A stretch of DNA of 64,000 nt from Bog-473 sp963756025 (GTDB taxonomy: Bacteria > Actinomycetota > Acidimicrobiia > Acidimicrobiales > RAAP-2). Under the pieces are notes generated by a model. It had not been told where the DNA came from. It saw only the letters and a list, made by a program, of their open reading frames with translations, and searched no databases. Made by a program: the position numbers and the translations under genes. The stretch covers positions 372,001 through 436,000 of the forward strand of contig CAVWMF010000001.1 of the NCBI GenBank assembly GCA_963756025.1. Direction: 5' to 3'. Every line of letters starts with the position of its first letter. The first letter of the stretch is position 1. Positions 18,056-31,833 of the stretch are shown here, one piece after another.

Positions 18056-19309
18056 GTGAGGAGCACCAGTTCTGCAGAGAGTCCGGCGCCGACCCCGGGC
18101 CCTCTGAGCGGTTACCGCGTGCTGGAGGTGGCACAGAACATCTTCGCCCCGGCGGGAGCGATGGTTCTCGCCGAGTACGGCGCGGAGGTGATCAAGGTCG
18201 AACATCCCGTCCGTGGCGATCCACACCGGGGACTCGTGACGGGACGCGTGCCGCCGACCGTCGACGGCGTCAACCTCGCCATGGCACAAGCGAACCGGGG
18301 CAAGCGGAGCATCGGGCTGGATCTCACCACTTCTGAGGGCCGGGAGGTTCTGTTCCGCATGATCGACAACGCCGATGTCTTTCTCACGAACTTCCTTCCC
18401 CGCACGATCAGGAAGTTCGGGATCGACGAGGATGCCGTCCGGCAGAGGAACCCGCAGATCATCTATGCCCGGGCCACCGCACAGGGCCCGGTCGGGCCCG
18501 ACTCGGAGAAGGGGGGATACGACGCAACCGTTTATTGGGCACGCGGCTCGGTCGGGTCGACGGTGTCCCCGCAATCCGAAGCGCGCCCTCCGACCTCACC
18601 GCCGGCCTTCGGTGACCGGGCCGGGGCCATGAACATCGCCTTCGGGATACTCGCCGGGCTCTTGCAGCGTGCCCGCACCGATCGTGGATGCACGGTCGAT
18701 GTGTCGCTCCTCAGCACCGCGGTGTGGCAGAACGCCAGCACCATCACCTATTCGATCGGCCACCAACGAGACCTCAGCCACCCGGTCCCCGCCGAAGTCG
18801 CGCCCGCCAACCCGCTGGCCAACGTCTACCGCACGCAGGATGGCCGGTGGGTCTATCTCATGATGATGGAGTCCGATCGGTTCTGGGCCAATTTCTGCCG
18901 ACGCATCGGTCGCCCGGAGCTGGTGGACGATCCCCGCTTCGTCGACCACGGCACACGCGAGCGCAACAGCAAAGAGTGCATCAAGCTTCTCACCGAGCTG
19001 TTCGAGAGCAAACCGCTGGCCCACTGGCAGGAGCGGTTCTCCGACCTCAAGGGCGCCTGGGCCACCTTTCAGACGCCACTCGACATTGAGCATGACGCCC
19101 AGGTCGAGGCGAATGGCTATCTCGTCGAGGCTGAACAGGCCAACGGGAGTCGGGTGAAGCTCGTGCGACCCCCGGTGACGTTCGACGGTGCCCATCCTGT
19201 TGTTCGTCGAGCCCCGGAACACGCCGAGCACACCGAAGAGATCCTGTTGCAGATGGGCTATCAGTGGGAAGAAATCGCACGACTGAAGAGCTCGCGCGTC
19301 CTCACGTGA
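18056..19309 (+). CDS. Class III (CaiB/BaiF-type) CoA-transferase
   Basis: Transfers CoA between acyl groups through an aspartyl intermediate. Family marks are GYRVLEVAQNIFAPAGAM, the AEVIKVEHP strand, NRGKRSIGLDL, and GGYDATVYW with the catalytic Asp. The C-terminal domain has the NPLANVYRTQDGRWVYL segment. It has 417 residues, a normal length. Divergent from the amidohydrolase operon, it is likely to activate or recycle CoA for the same pathway. The acyl substrate cannot be told. Confidence 0.92.
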   Translation: MRSTSSAESPAPTPGPLSGYRVLEVAQNIFAPAGAMVLAEYGAEVIKVEHPVRGDPHRGLVTGRVPPTVDGVNLAMAQANRGKRSIGLDLTTSEGREVLFRMIDNADVFLTNFLPRTIRKFGIDEDAVRQRNPQIIYARATAQGPVGPDSEKGGYDATVYWARGSVGSTVSPQSEARPPTSPPAFGDRAGAMNIAFGILAGLLQRARTDRGCTVDVSLLSTAVWQNASTITYSIGHQRDLSHPVPAEVAPANPLANVYRTQDGRWVYLMMMESDRFWANFCRRIGRPELVDDPRFVDHGTRERNSKECIKLLTELFESKPLAHWQERFSDLKGAWATFQTPLDIEHDAQVEANGYLVEAEQANGSRVKLVRPPVTFDGAHPVVRRAPEHAEHTEEILLQMGYQWEEIARLKSSRVLT

Positions 19310-19353
19310 CTCACCCCGGGAGGTGCGACAGTTGGAGGCGAGAAACCTCAGGG

Positions 19354-19551
19354 CAGGTGTTCGGGCATCCCGTCAAGGAGGCCGTCCACGTGGCCAAGAA
19401 GATTCGCTCAGGGGCCGTCCATGTCAACGGGAACTTCGTCGGGCCGTACGCCTCCTCGGGTGGTTACAAACAGAGCGGCTTGCGCCGAAAACGCGGCGTC
19501 GAAGGACTACGCGCCTTCCAGCAGGTCAAGCACCTCACGGCGCGGGAGTAG
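19354..19551 (+). pseudogene. Aldehyde dehydrogenase C-terminal remnant
   Basis: Only the last 65 or so residues of an NAD(P)-dependent aldehyde dehydrogenase remain: VAKKIRSGAVHVNG, then SSGGYKQSGLRRKRGVEG and VKHLT. The NAD fold and the catalytic Glu and Cys are absent, and no upstream part was found in any frame. It follows the CoA-transferase by about 45 bases and is probably the scar of a deletion that joined two regions. Confidence 0.75.
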
Positions 19552-19580
19552 GACGGTGTCGAGACGGTCCCGACCGGGGT

Positions 19581-21164
19581 TCAGCGCAGCGCGAGTTGTC
19601 CCGGGACGATCGGTGACGGCAGCGCCGTCTCGCCCATCAGGAAGCGGTCGACGGCCGCCGCGGCGGAACGACCCTCGGCGATGGCCCAGACGATGAGGCT
19701 CTGCCCGCGGGTCTGATCGCCGCAGACGAACACGCCTTCGACATTGGTGGACCAGTCACGGTCCGCCGCCACGGCACCCCGGGCGTCGAGGTCCAGTCCG
19801 AGCTCTGCCACGGCGCCCTTGCGCTCGGTGCCGACGAAGCCCATGGCCAGCAGCACCAGTTCGCAGTCCAACTCGAACTCGGTGCCGACCATCTTTTGGA
19901 AGACGGGACGTCCGTCTTCGAGGACGGTCTCGACCTCGTGGCCCCGTAAGGCGCGCACGGCGCCCGTCCCGTCGTCGACGAACTCGGTCGTCGTGACGGA
20001 GAAGACGCGTTCGCCCCCTTCCTCGTGGGCCGACGACGTGCGCAGGATCAACGGCCAGAGGGGCCATGGATTGGTGTCGGACCTCTGCTGGGGGGGCTCG
20101 GGCAGGATTTCGAACTGGTGTACCGAGGCGGCGCCCTGGCGGTGTGCCGTCCCGAGACAGTCGGCGCCGGTGTCGCCGCCGCCGATGATGATGACCCGCT
20201 TGCCCCTCGCCGTGATGGGCGAGGCGGCAAGGGCACCCTCCCGTACGAGGTTCGAGGGCTTCAGGTACTCGAGGGCGAGATGCACCCCGTCGAGCTCGCG
20301 TCCGGGCACCGGGAGATCACGGGGCAGCGTCGCCCCGCCGGCCATGACGACGGCGTCGAACTGCTCGCGTACCTCGGCCGCCGAGCGGACGGTGACGTCG
20401 GGGGCGCAGGCCTTGCCCAGTCCGCGCTCCTCCCCGGGTTCCACCGGACCGTCACCCGCCGCCGCCCCACCATCTGCCGCACCGGCGGCCGCAGCGCCAT
20501 CGCCCGCCGCCCCTCCGATCGAGGTGGAGCAGACGAAGGTCACGCCCTCGGCCTCCATCTGGGACAGCCGCCGGTCCAGCACGGCCTTCTCCATCTTGAA
20601 CTCGGGGATGCCGTAGCGCAGCAGACCGCCCGGTTTCTCGGCTCGTTCGAACACCGTGACGTCGTGACCGGCGCGGGCCAGTTGCTGGGCTGCGGCCAGT
20701 CCGGCCGGCCCGGAGCCGACCACGGCGACGGAGCGCCCGGTGCGCACGGTGGCGAGTTGGGGGTCCACCCATCCTTCGGACCAGGCCCGCTCGACGATCT
20801 CGTACTCGATCCGTTCGATCGTGACCGGGTCTTCGTTGATCCCGAGGACGCACGCCGCCTCGCAGGGGGCGGGGCAGAGCCGGCCGGTGAATTCGGGAAA
20901 GTTGTTGGTGGCGTGGAGTCGCTCGATGGCGTCGGACCAGTCGTCCTTGTAGACGAGGTCGTTCCACTCGGGGATGAGGTTGCCGAGGGGGCAGCCGTCG
21001 TGGCAGAAGGGGATGCCGCAGTCCATGCAGCGGGCGCCCTGCTCCTGGGTCTGCTCGGCGCTGAAGGGCTCGTAGACCTCACGCCAGTCGCGCAGGCGCA
21101 CCGAGACCGGTCGCCGCCGGGGCAGTGAGCGGTCGAACTCCATGAAACCGGTTGGCTTACCCAT
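19581..21164 (-). CDS. gltD: Glutamate synthase small subunit
   Basis: Passes electrons from NADPH through FAD and iron-sulfur clusters to GltB. The Cys-rich N-terminus (C46, C49, C54, C58 and C97, C101, C105) binds the clusters. VAVVGSGPAGLAAA (residues 146-159) is the FAD loop, and IIIGGGDTGADCLG is the NADPH loop. It has 527 residues instead of about 480-490: residues 216-254 are an extra Gly/Ala-rich stretch between the two nucleotide folds. The ATG at 21164 follows the GltB stop by five bases, so the two are co-translated. Confidence 0.95.
   Translation of the reverse strand: MGKPTGFMEFDRSLPRRRPVSVRLRDWREVYEPFSAEQTQEQGARCMDCGIPFCHDGCPLGNLIPEWNDLVYKDDWSDAIERLHATNNFPEFTGRLCPAPCEAACVLGINEDPVTIERIEYEIVERAWSEGWVDPQLATVRTGRSVAVVGSGPAGLAAAQQLARAGHDVTVFERAEKPGGLLRYGIPEFKMEKAVLDRRLSQMEAEGVTFVCSTSIGGAAGDGAAAAGAADGGAAAGDGPVEPGEERGLGKACAPDVTVRSAAEVREQFDAVVMAGGATLPRDLPVPGRELDGVHLALEYLKPSNLVREGALAASPITARGKRVIIIGGGDTGADCLGTAHRQGAASVHQFEILPEPPQQRSDTNPWPLWPLILRTSSAHEEGGERVFSVTTTEFVDDGTGAVRALRGHEVETVLEDGRPVFQKMVGTEFELDCELVLLAMGFVGTERKGAVAELGLDLDARGAVAADRDWSTNVEGVFVCGDQTRGQSLIVWAIAEGRSAAAAVDRFLMGETALPSPIVPGQLALR
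20403..20519 (-). repeat. Gly/Ala-rich low-complexity insertion in gltD
   Basis: Encodes residues 216-254 of GltD, mostly G, A, D and E, at a position where relatives have a short loop. Confidence 0.6.
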
Positions 21165-21169
21165 CAGAT

Positions 21170-25936
<4,767 letters not shown>

Positions 25937-26052
25937 CGGTTCCTTTCGGATTGGGGCGTGAACGGAACGGCGACCGGGACGGCGCTGGCCCAGAAGCGGA
26001 AGGTACAGAATACACGACGGCACCAGGGGGTCCGCCAGCCCGGTTGCGGCCC

Positions 26053-26859
26053 TCAGAGCACCCGGCGGAGAAATGCGGCCGCGCGGTCGGTCCACCCGGC
26101 CAGCTCGGCTGCCGTCGAGGCCACATGGAGCTCGCTGTCGGGAATGAGCGAGGCCAACTCCTCGGCCGTCGACAGCGGATGGGCCGGATCGCCGGTCCAG
26201 GCGAGGATGAGCGCCGGCACCCCGATCTGCGCCAATTCGCCCCGGTCGGGCAGGTTGGCCTCCGTGGCGCCCCGCATGACGAGGGCCAGTCGATCGGGGT
26301 CCCAGGCCCGGACGGCGGCCGCCTGCTGTTCACGGCGTTGCGCGTCCCCCTTGTAGGGGTCGGGGGGTTCGAGCTCGGCGCGGGAATCGACCAGGGCTTC
26401 GACGCCGTGCTCCTCGATCATGGCGGCGGTGAGCTCCCACATCGCCGCCTGGGCCGCCCTCGTCTCCCATCCGGTCGGCGGGAGGGCGAGGACCAGCGCC
26501 CGTATCCGCTGCGGGCTGAGGACCGCAGCGTGCAGCGCGGTGCCACTGCCCATGGAGGCCCCGGCCGACACGTAGCTGCCGATCCCCAAAGCATCGGCGA
26601 GCGCCAGCTGATCGCGCGCCAGCTCCAGCCAGCTGTAGCCCTTGGTGTCGGGCGTCGACTCGGATTCGCCGTGCCCCCGGGCGTCGTAGCGCACGACCGA
26701 AACGGGGATCCGGCTCCAGTCGAGGAGTCCCAGCACCGCGTCGCTGGCCCGGTTCATCGAGAGGCCGTGGCCCCAGATGAGGTCGGGACCCTCCCCCGAG
26801 ACCTCGAAGACGAGCCGGACGTCCCGGACGCGGGCGTCGCCGCCGTGGGCGTCGTGCAC
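26053..26859 (-). CDS. Alpha/beta hydrolase family protein
   Basis: A 268-residue alpha/beta hydrolase. The oxyanion strand is DLIWGHGLSM, followed by VRYDARGHGES and the nucleophile elbow GASMGSG with its Ser. An Asp of the triad is plausible in AWTGDPAHPL. The usual His motif near the end (G-H-x-x-x) is replaced by VASTAAELAGW, so catalysis by the standard triad is uncertain. The GTG at 26859 is taken as start, 11 bases after the stop of the LLM gene on the same strand, so they form a two-gene unit. Confidence 0.8.
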   Translation of the reverse strand: MHDAHGGDARVRDVRLVFEVSGEGPDLIWGHGLSMNRASDAVLGLLDWSRIPVSVVRYDARGHGESESTPDTKGYSWLELARDQLALADALGIGSYVSAGASMGSGTALHAAVLSPQRIRALVLALPPTGWETRAAQAAMWELTAAMIEEHGVEALVDSRAELEPPDPYKGDAQRREQQAAAVRAWDPDRLALVMRGATEANLPDRGELAQIGVPALILAWTGDPAHPLSTAEELASLIPDSELHVASTAAELAGWTDRAAAFLRRVL

Positions 26860-26870
26860 GTTGGGCGGCG

Positions 26871-28016
26871 TTAGCCGGCGGGCCGGCCCAGAGAGGCCGG
26901 GTTGATGGGCGTGGGCATGGCGTGCACGGCGGGGAGCACCTTCTCGGCGAACAGGCGCAGGCTCTTCTCCGCTTTCTCTTTCGGCATGCCGCCGTAGAAG
27001 ACGTGGATGACCAGCGTCTCGAGGCTGATGGCCCACTGCACGGACCTGAGTTTGTCGATGATCTCGTCCGGGGTGCCGATGGGTTGGGTCATGCGCTGGC
27101 TCGCCACGAGGTTGCCGGCCAGGCCGGCGTCGGAGGCTTGGGTCTTGAGATAGTCCTCGTACCCCTTGATGCCCCCGAAGCCCGGGTTGTTCCACTCGAA
27201 GTAGTGGTGTTGCGCCGCCAATTGCTGCGCCCGGAAGTAGTCCCAACCCTCCTCCGCCTCGGTCGAGGTCTCGGCGCAGTACATCCACAAGAGCGTGGTG
27301 GGTTGGTCGGGGGGCAGGTCGAGCTCGGCCCGGATGGTGTTGAAGCGCTGGACCTTGTCGGTCATGGCCGCCAGGTCGTCGTTGGCGACGAACATCTGCC
27401 CGAGTCCGTTCTCGGCGGCGAGCCGGGCCGACGTCTCGGTGGTGAACGCTGCCTTGATATTGGTGGTCAGGTCCCCCTTGTGGCGCCCCTGCGGGCGAAT
27501 GGTCGTCGGCGGGATGCTGTACACCTTCCCGTCGAAGGTGAACCGCTCCGATCCGTCCGAGGCGCGGACAGCATTCACGACGTCGTAGAAGTAGGCGTGG
27601 GACTCCTCGATAGGAATGCCCAACGAGGCGTATTCGTGGGGCGCGATGCCTCGGCCGATGCCGAGATGCAGCCGGCGCCCCCGCAGCAGGATGTCGAGCA
27701 TGTTGATCTCGGAGGCCAGACGCACGGGGTTCCACCACGGCGCCACGATGACGGCCGTCCCCACATCGACGCGGTTGGTCCGCCCGGCCCAGTAGGCCAG
27801 CCACTGCAACGGGTTCGGTTGCATCGAATAGGCCGACCCGTAGTGCTCGGTGGCCCAGATGGAATCGAAACCGAGCGGCTCCACCAGCTCGCCCATCGAC
27901 AGCGTCTGCTCCATGTTGAGATAGTCGGCGACGTCGGGAGGGCGTTCGTAGTCACCGGCCATCAGTCGCGGCCAGTCGCCCTGGTTGTATCCGGTCACCA
28001 TCACTCCGCAGTGCAT
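26871..28016 (-). CDS. LLM class flavin/F420-dependent oxidoreductase (long form)
   Basis: A bacterial-luciferase-type monooxygenase of 381 residues. LGFDSIWATEHYGS is the N-terminal signature with the Glu-His pair. VDVGTAVIVAPWWNPVRLA and RGRRLHLGIGRGIAPHEY are the typical barrel strands. Long-form members often use FMNH2 and oxygen for oxidative cleavage of hydrophobic substrates. It is followed on the same strand by the alpha/beta hydrolase, a pairing that would suit oxygenation followed by ester hydrolysis. This is an inference from order only. Confidence 0.88.
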   Translation of the reverse strand: MHCGVMVTGYNQGDWPRLMAGDYERPPDVADYLNMEQTLSMGELVEPLGFDSIWATEHYGSAYSMQPNPLQWLAYWAGRTNRVDVGTAVIVAPWWNPVRLASEINMLDILLRGRRLHLGIGRGIAPHEYASLGIPIEESHAYFYDVVNAVRASDGSERFTFDGKVYSIPPTTIRPQGRHKGDLTTNIKAAFTTETSARLAAENGLGQMFVANDDLAAMTDKVQRFNTIRAELDLPPDQPTTLLWMYCAETSTEAEEGWDYFRAQQLAAQHHYFEWNNPGFGGIKGYEDYLKTQASDAGLAGNLVASQRMTQPIGTPDEIIDKLRSVQWAISLETLVIHVFYGGMPKEKAEKSLRLFAEKVLPAVHAMPTPINPASLGRPAG

Positions 28017-28145
28017 GCCACTCCTCGGGGAAAGGGCCAGTCATACACGCCCGGGGATCGTGCCGCCACCGATGTCCGTCGCCCGGGTGCCGGGAAGGAC
28101 CAGCGTTACACTGTGGGGGCGCTCCCCACGTCCGAGGAGGACACC

Positions 28146-28904
28146 ATGGCCGAGAACCGTATGAGCCCCGCCGTTGCCGAAAGCCCGGCGGATGAACGGC
28201 TTCATCGCAAGCGGATGCTGATCGCCGGCTTCCACCTCTTCTCGAAGTTCGGCTTCGAGGAGGGAGTGGCGGGGCACATCACAGCCCGGGATCCCGAGCA
28301 CCTGGACCACTTCTGGGTCAATCCGTTCGGCGTCTCATTCGGTGTGCTGCGTGTGTCCGATCTCCTCCTCGTCGACGAACGTGGCGAGGTGGTCGAGGGC
28401 GACGGAATGCTCAACGCGGCGGCCTTCGCCATCCATTCCCAGGTCCACTCGGCGCGGCCCGATGTGGTGGCCGCCGCGCACTCGCATTCGCTCCACGGCA
28501 AGGCCTGGTCCTCTCTGGGTCGTCTGCTCGACCCTCTGACCCAGGACGCCTGCGCCTTCTACGAAGATCACGGCCTCTTCGACGATTACACCGGCGTCGT
28601 GAGGGATCCTTCGGAAGGCAAGCGCATCGCGTACGCGTTAGGGGACAGCAAGGCGGTGATCCTGCGCAACCACGGATTGCTCACGGTCGGCCGGACAGTG
28701 GAGGAGGCCGCATGGTGGTTCATCACCATGGAGCGCACGTGCCAGGCCCAGCTGCTGGCCGAGGCGGCCGGCACGCCGGTGCTCATCGCACCCGAGCACG
28801 CGCGTGTCACGCACGGACAGGTCGGTGAGCCCGGTTCCGGTTGGTTCAGTTTCCAGCCCTTGCTCCAACGCCTCCTGAAGGACGAGCCGGATCTGTTCGA
28901 CTGA
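28146..28904 (+). CDS. Class II aldolase/adducin family protein
   Basis: A zinc-dependent aldolase-fold protein of 252 residues. Two His of the metal site appear in AAAHSHSLHGKA and a third in LRNHGLLTVG. The GVAGHITARDP loop, which holds the substrate phosphate in sugar aldolases, is present in modified form. The ATG at 28146 has GAGGAGG upstream. Related proteins are often annotated as fuculose-phosphate aldolases, but many act on other hydroxyketo compounds or are decarboxylases. Its substrate is not clear. Confidence 0.88.
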   Translation: MAENRMSPAVAESPADERLHRKRMLIAGFHLFSKFGFEEGVAGHITARDPEHLDHFWVNPFGVSFGVLRVSDLLLVDERGEVVEGDGMLNAAAFAIHSQVHSARPDVVAAAHSHSLHGKAWSSLGRLLDPLTQDACAFYEDHGLFDDYTGVVRDPSEGKRIAYALGDSKAVILRNHGLLTVGRTVEEAAWWFITMERTCQAQLLAEAAGTPVLIAPEHARVTHGQVGEPGSGWFSFQPLLQRLLKDEPDLFD

Positions 28905-28933
28905 TCTGATCGACGGGCCGGGGGCCCATCCGG

Positions 28934-28980
28934 CGCCCGGGGCCCACCTCACGCCCGGGGCCCAACTCACGCCCGGGGCC
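28934..28980. repeat. 18-base tandem repeat, 2.6 copies
   Basis: Units CGCCCGGGGCCCACCTCA at 28934-28951 and a one-base variant at 28952-28969, then the first 11 bases again at 28970-28980. It lies between the aldolase gene and thiO. Each unit contains a GGGCCC palindrome, so it might also fold as RNA. Confidence 0.75.
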
Positions 28981-29017
28981 TTCGTGGGTCCGAGCGGCGG
29001 CTCGTAAGCTGGCTGCC

Positions 29018-30157
29018 GTGACGCACCGGGTGCTCGTCGTTGGAGGAGGCGTCATCGGGCTGTCGTGCGCCTGGCGCCTGGCTGCGGCGGGCCACGAGGT
29101 CACCCTGGTCGCCCCGACCCCCGGGCAAGACGGCGCGTCGTGGGTCGCCGCCGGCATGCTGGCCCCGGTCACCGAGGTGCAATTCGGCGAGGCGGCCCTG
29201 ACCGAGCTCTTGCTCGAAGGAGCCCGAGGCTGGAAGGAGTACAGCGCCGCGCTCGAGGAGGCCTCCGGGCACGATGTCGGCTACGACCAGTCCGGGACGC
29301 TCACCGTGGCGCTCGATACGTCGGACCGCGCCGCTCTCGACCAGCTCCTCGCCTACCAGCACACGCTGGGCTGCACGGCGCACCGACGCACGGCCTCGGA
29401 GTGCCGCAGGCTGGTGCCGGCGCTTTCCCCGATGGTGTGTGGGGGGATCGAGGTGCCGGGTGACCATCATGTGGACAACCGGGCCCTGCTGGGCGCGCTG
29501 GTGGCGGCGTGCGCCGCGACAGGCGTGGCGTTCGTGACACAGACGGTGCGCGCCGTCGAGGGCCGGGGTGCTGTCAGCAACGGCCCGACCGTGCTCCTCT
29601 CCGATGGCGTCCGACTCGACGCCGACCACATCCTCCTGGCGGCCGGCGTCGGCACCGCCCACATCGGCGGTCTCGAGCAGGCCGCACTCCCCGAGATACG
29701 GCCCGTCAAGGGACACATCCTGCGGCTGGGACCCGCCGCCAGAGGACTCACCGGCATCGGGGCAGCCGAGGCCGGTGGCGCTCCCCCGCTGCTCAACCGC
29801 ACGGTGCGGGCGCTCGTGCACGGGCGTTCGATCTATCTCGTCCCCCGCCCCGACAACACGCTCGTCGTCGGGGCCACGATGGAAGAAAGAGGGGACGACG
29901 TCACGGTGCGGGCCGGGGCGGTGCACGAACTGCTCAGCGATGCCCGCGCCGTGGTTCCCGGCATCGACGAGCTGGAGCTGCTCGAGGCCGAGGCCGGCCT
30001 GCGCCCCGCCACCCCCGACAACACGCCGGTGATCGGGTGGACCGCCCTGCCCGGCGTGGCCGTGGCCGGTGGCCACTTCCGCAACGGCATCCTGCTGGCG
30101 CCGTTCACCGCCGCCGCCATCGTCGATCTGCTCGCCGACGGTGCCGCCACCCCGTGA
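29018..30157 (+). CDS. thiO: Glycine oxidase ThiO
   Basis: An FAD flavoprotein oxidising glycine to the imine used in thiazole synthesis for thiamine. The FAD loop is VLVVGGGVIGLSCAW (residues 5-19). The C-terminal LRPATPDNTPVIGWT and GGHFRNGILLAP motifs are those of ThiO/DAO enzymes. It has 379 residues, a normal length. The GTG start at 29018 has little ribosome site. Its stop overlaps the start of thiS (GTGA, 30154-30157), so the two are coupled. No thiamine riboswitch was seen upstream, and thiG does not follow. Confidence 0.93.
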   Translation: MTHRVLVVGGGVIGLSCAWRLAAAGHEVTLVAPTPGQDGASWVAAGMLAPVTEVQFGEAALTELLLEGARGWKEYSAALEEASGHDVGYDQSGTLTVALDTSDRAALDQLLAYQHTLGCTAHRRTASECRRLVPALSPMVCGGIEVPGDHHVDNRALLGALVAACAATGVAFVTQTVRAVEGRGAVSNGPTVLLSDGVRLDADHILLAAGVGTAHIGGLEQAALPEIRPVKGHILRLGPAARGLTGIGAAEAGGAPPLLNRTVRALVHGRSIYLVPRPDNTLVVGATMEERGDDVTVRAGAVHELLSDARAVVPGIDELELLEAEAGLRPATPDNTPVIGWTALPGVAVAGGHFRNGILLAPFTAAAIVDLLADGAATP

Positions 30158-30369
30158 GCGAGCTCATCGTGACCGTCAACGGGGATCAGCTACCGGTGGA
30201 GACCGGGACCACGATCGCCGATGTGGTGGCGCTCGTCATTGAGGGGGCCGAGCCCAAGGGGATCGCCGTTGCGGTCGACCGCAACGTCATTCCGCGTTCG
30301 GAATGGGCCACGACCAGGGTGTATGCCGAGTCGCCGATAGAGATCGTTACGGCGGCCGCCGGTGGCTAG
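30154..30369 (+). CDS. thiS: Sulfur carrier protein ThiS
   Basis: A 71-residue ubiquitin-like protein ending in the essential Gly-Gly, which is adenylated and thiocarboxylated to give sulfur to the thiazole ring. It begins with a beta strand (ELIVTVNGDQLPVE), followed by the TTIADVVAL helix and VAVDRNVIPRSEWA. Its GTG start overlaps the thiO stop. The partners ThiG and ThiF are not in the window. Confidence 0.93.
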   Translation: MSELIVTVNGDQLPVETGTTIADVVALVIEGAEPKGIAVAVDRNVIPRSEWATTRVYAESPIEIVTAAAGG

Positions 30370-30378
30370 CCTTTATGG

Positions 30379-31806
30379 ATGATCGAAACAGCCCTCAAGG
30401 GATCCACCGCATTCGTGCTGGCCGGTGGCGGGACCAAAGGCTCGTTCGAAGTAGGTGCCCTCCAATACCTGGTGGGCACCGAGCGCATCCTGCCTGACAT
30501 CATCACGGCCACCTCGGCCGGCGCTGTCGCCGCCTCCGTGCTGGCCCAGGCGCGCACGCTCGACGAATTCACCCGGCGCGTGCAAGAGGTCGAGGACGAC
30601 ATCCTGGCGATGACCCACACCGAGCAGATCTTCGGTGAGCAGGCCTGGCTGCGCGCGCTCGAAGGGACGGCGCTCGGCGGCGAAATTCGTTTCGCCCTGA
30701 CCGAGGGTACCCGTCCCCCGCAGCCGGCGTTGGAGTCGACCGGTATCGACGGCGCCCTCATGAAGGTGCCGGATGTCGCGCCGGTGAAGCAGCGCTCGCC
30801 CCAGCGCGCCGCCAAGAAGGCGCGTCGGCGCCGGCGGCGCAAGATCCAACGGATGGTGTTCGGCGCCGCGTTCCGACTGCCGGGGGCACGCCGCAAGTTC
30901 CGCACCAGCGGGAGTGCGGTGCTCAACCTGCGACCTCTGGCCGAGGCCATTCGTCACGGGGGCGAGACGGGCATTCATCCCGTCGACCCGGCACTGGTCG
31001 CCCGGCCGGGGTTGGAACTGCGCTTGGCCGTCACAGCCCTGCGGGCCGGCGTGCTGCGCTACATCACGCAGGACGGCACCATTGTCGAGGAGGATGCGGT
31101 GACGCGGGTGCCCGGTGACGCCGGGGGCCCCGTCGACTTTCTGGACGGGGTCATCGCGTCGGCCAGCGTGCCCCTCGTCTTCCCGCCCCGCGCCCTGGCC
31201 GACGACGACTACGTCGACGGCGGGGTGCTGCAGGTCGTGCCGGTCCGCGCCGCCGTGCAGCTCGGTGCCACCCGGATCATCGCCGTCGTGGCGATCCCGC
31301 TGAAGATCGATCGCGACGAGCGCAGTTACTCCGACGACAACGCGGGCAACGTCGGCCTGCGCGCGCTGGGCGCCATCGCCATGGCCGACCGCCAACGCGA
31401 GAACCTGGCCGTCGCCCTCCCGGCCAATGCCTCGCTGACCACCATCGACCCCGTGATCGACGTCGTCGGGTACTTCGAAGTGCAGCCGGGCCTCCTGCGC
31501 ATCAACAAGGACTACGGGTGGTTGCGGGCGGCGGACGTCATGGCCGAGGGGGACCCCACCCTGCTGGCCGAGATCGCGGCGGAGACGCACCGCCTCACGG
31601 CGGCCCGCCTGCAGGCCTGGCATCTCGAAGAGACGATCTGGGAGGCGAGCCGGGCCGGGGACCACGCCGACCCCGGGGTCATCGCCCTGCTCCGCGAGCT
31701 CAAGCGCCAGGTGCGGGACATCGTCGACCAGCGCAAGCAGTTGGGCTTTCCGGTGCCCGATGGCTGCGAGGCGTGGTGGACCGGCTACGAGGTCCACGGG
31801 CACTGA
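30379..31806 (+). CDS. Patatin-like phospholipase family protein
   Basis: A lipid acyl hydrolase with a Ser-Asp dyad. The oxyanion loop is GGGTKGSFEVG (from residue 16). The nucleophile elbow is TATSAGA with Ser46. The Asp is in YVDGGV, near residue 279. A basic segment around residues 150-170 (KKARRRRRRK) sits between motifs and may bind acidic lipid or nucleic acid. The protein has 475 residues, and the C-terminal third is helical without known motifs. It starts ten bases after thiS and may be carried on the same transcript, although the functions seem unrelated. Confidence 0.9.
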   Translation: MIETALKGSTAFVLAGGGTKGSFEVGALQYLVGTERILPDIITATSAGAVAASVLAQARTLDEFTRRVQEVEDDILAMTHTEQIFGEQAWLRALEGTALGGEIRFALTEGTRPPQPALESTGIDGALMKVPDVAPVKQRSPQRAAKKARRRRRRKIQRMVFGAAFRLPGARRKFRTSGSAVLNLRPLAEAIRHGGETGIHPVDPALVARPGLELRLAVTALRAGVLRYITQDGTIVEEDAVTRVPGDAGGPVDFLDGVIASASVPLVFPPRALADDDYVDGGVLQVVPVRAAVQLGATRIIAVVAIPLKIDRDERSYSDDNAGNVGLRALGAIAMADRQRENLAVALPANASLTTIDPVIDVVGYFEVQPGLLRINKDYGWLRAADVMAEGDPTLLAEIAAETHRLTAARLQAWHLEETIWEASRAGDHADPGVIALLRELKRQVRDIVDQRKQLGFPVPDGCEAWWTGYEVHGH

Positions 31807-31833
31807 CGCCGCCGCCGGCCGTCATGCGCCGGC

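Noticed and set aside
26922..28145. Long plus-strand frame over the LLM gene, joined to the class II aldolase
   Set aside because: The part before 28146 is antisense to the LLM gene and has no aldolase sequence. The ATG at 28146 with its ribosome site is the real start.
28905..29017. Possible thiamine riboswitch before thiO
   Set aside because: No CUGAGA-type motif was seen. The gap holds an 18-base tandem repeat instead.
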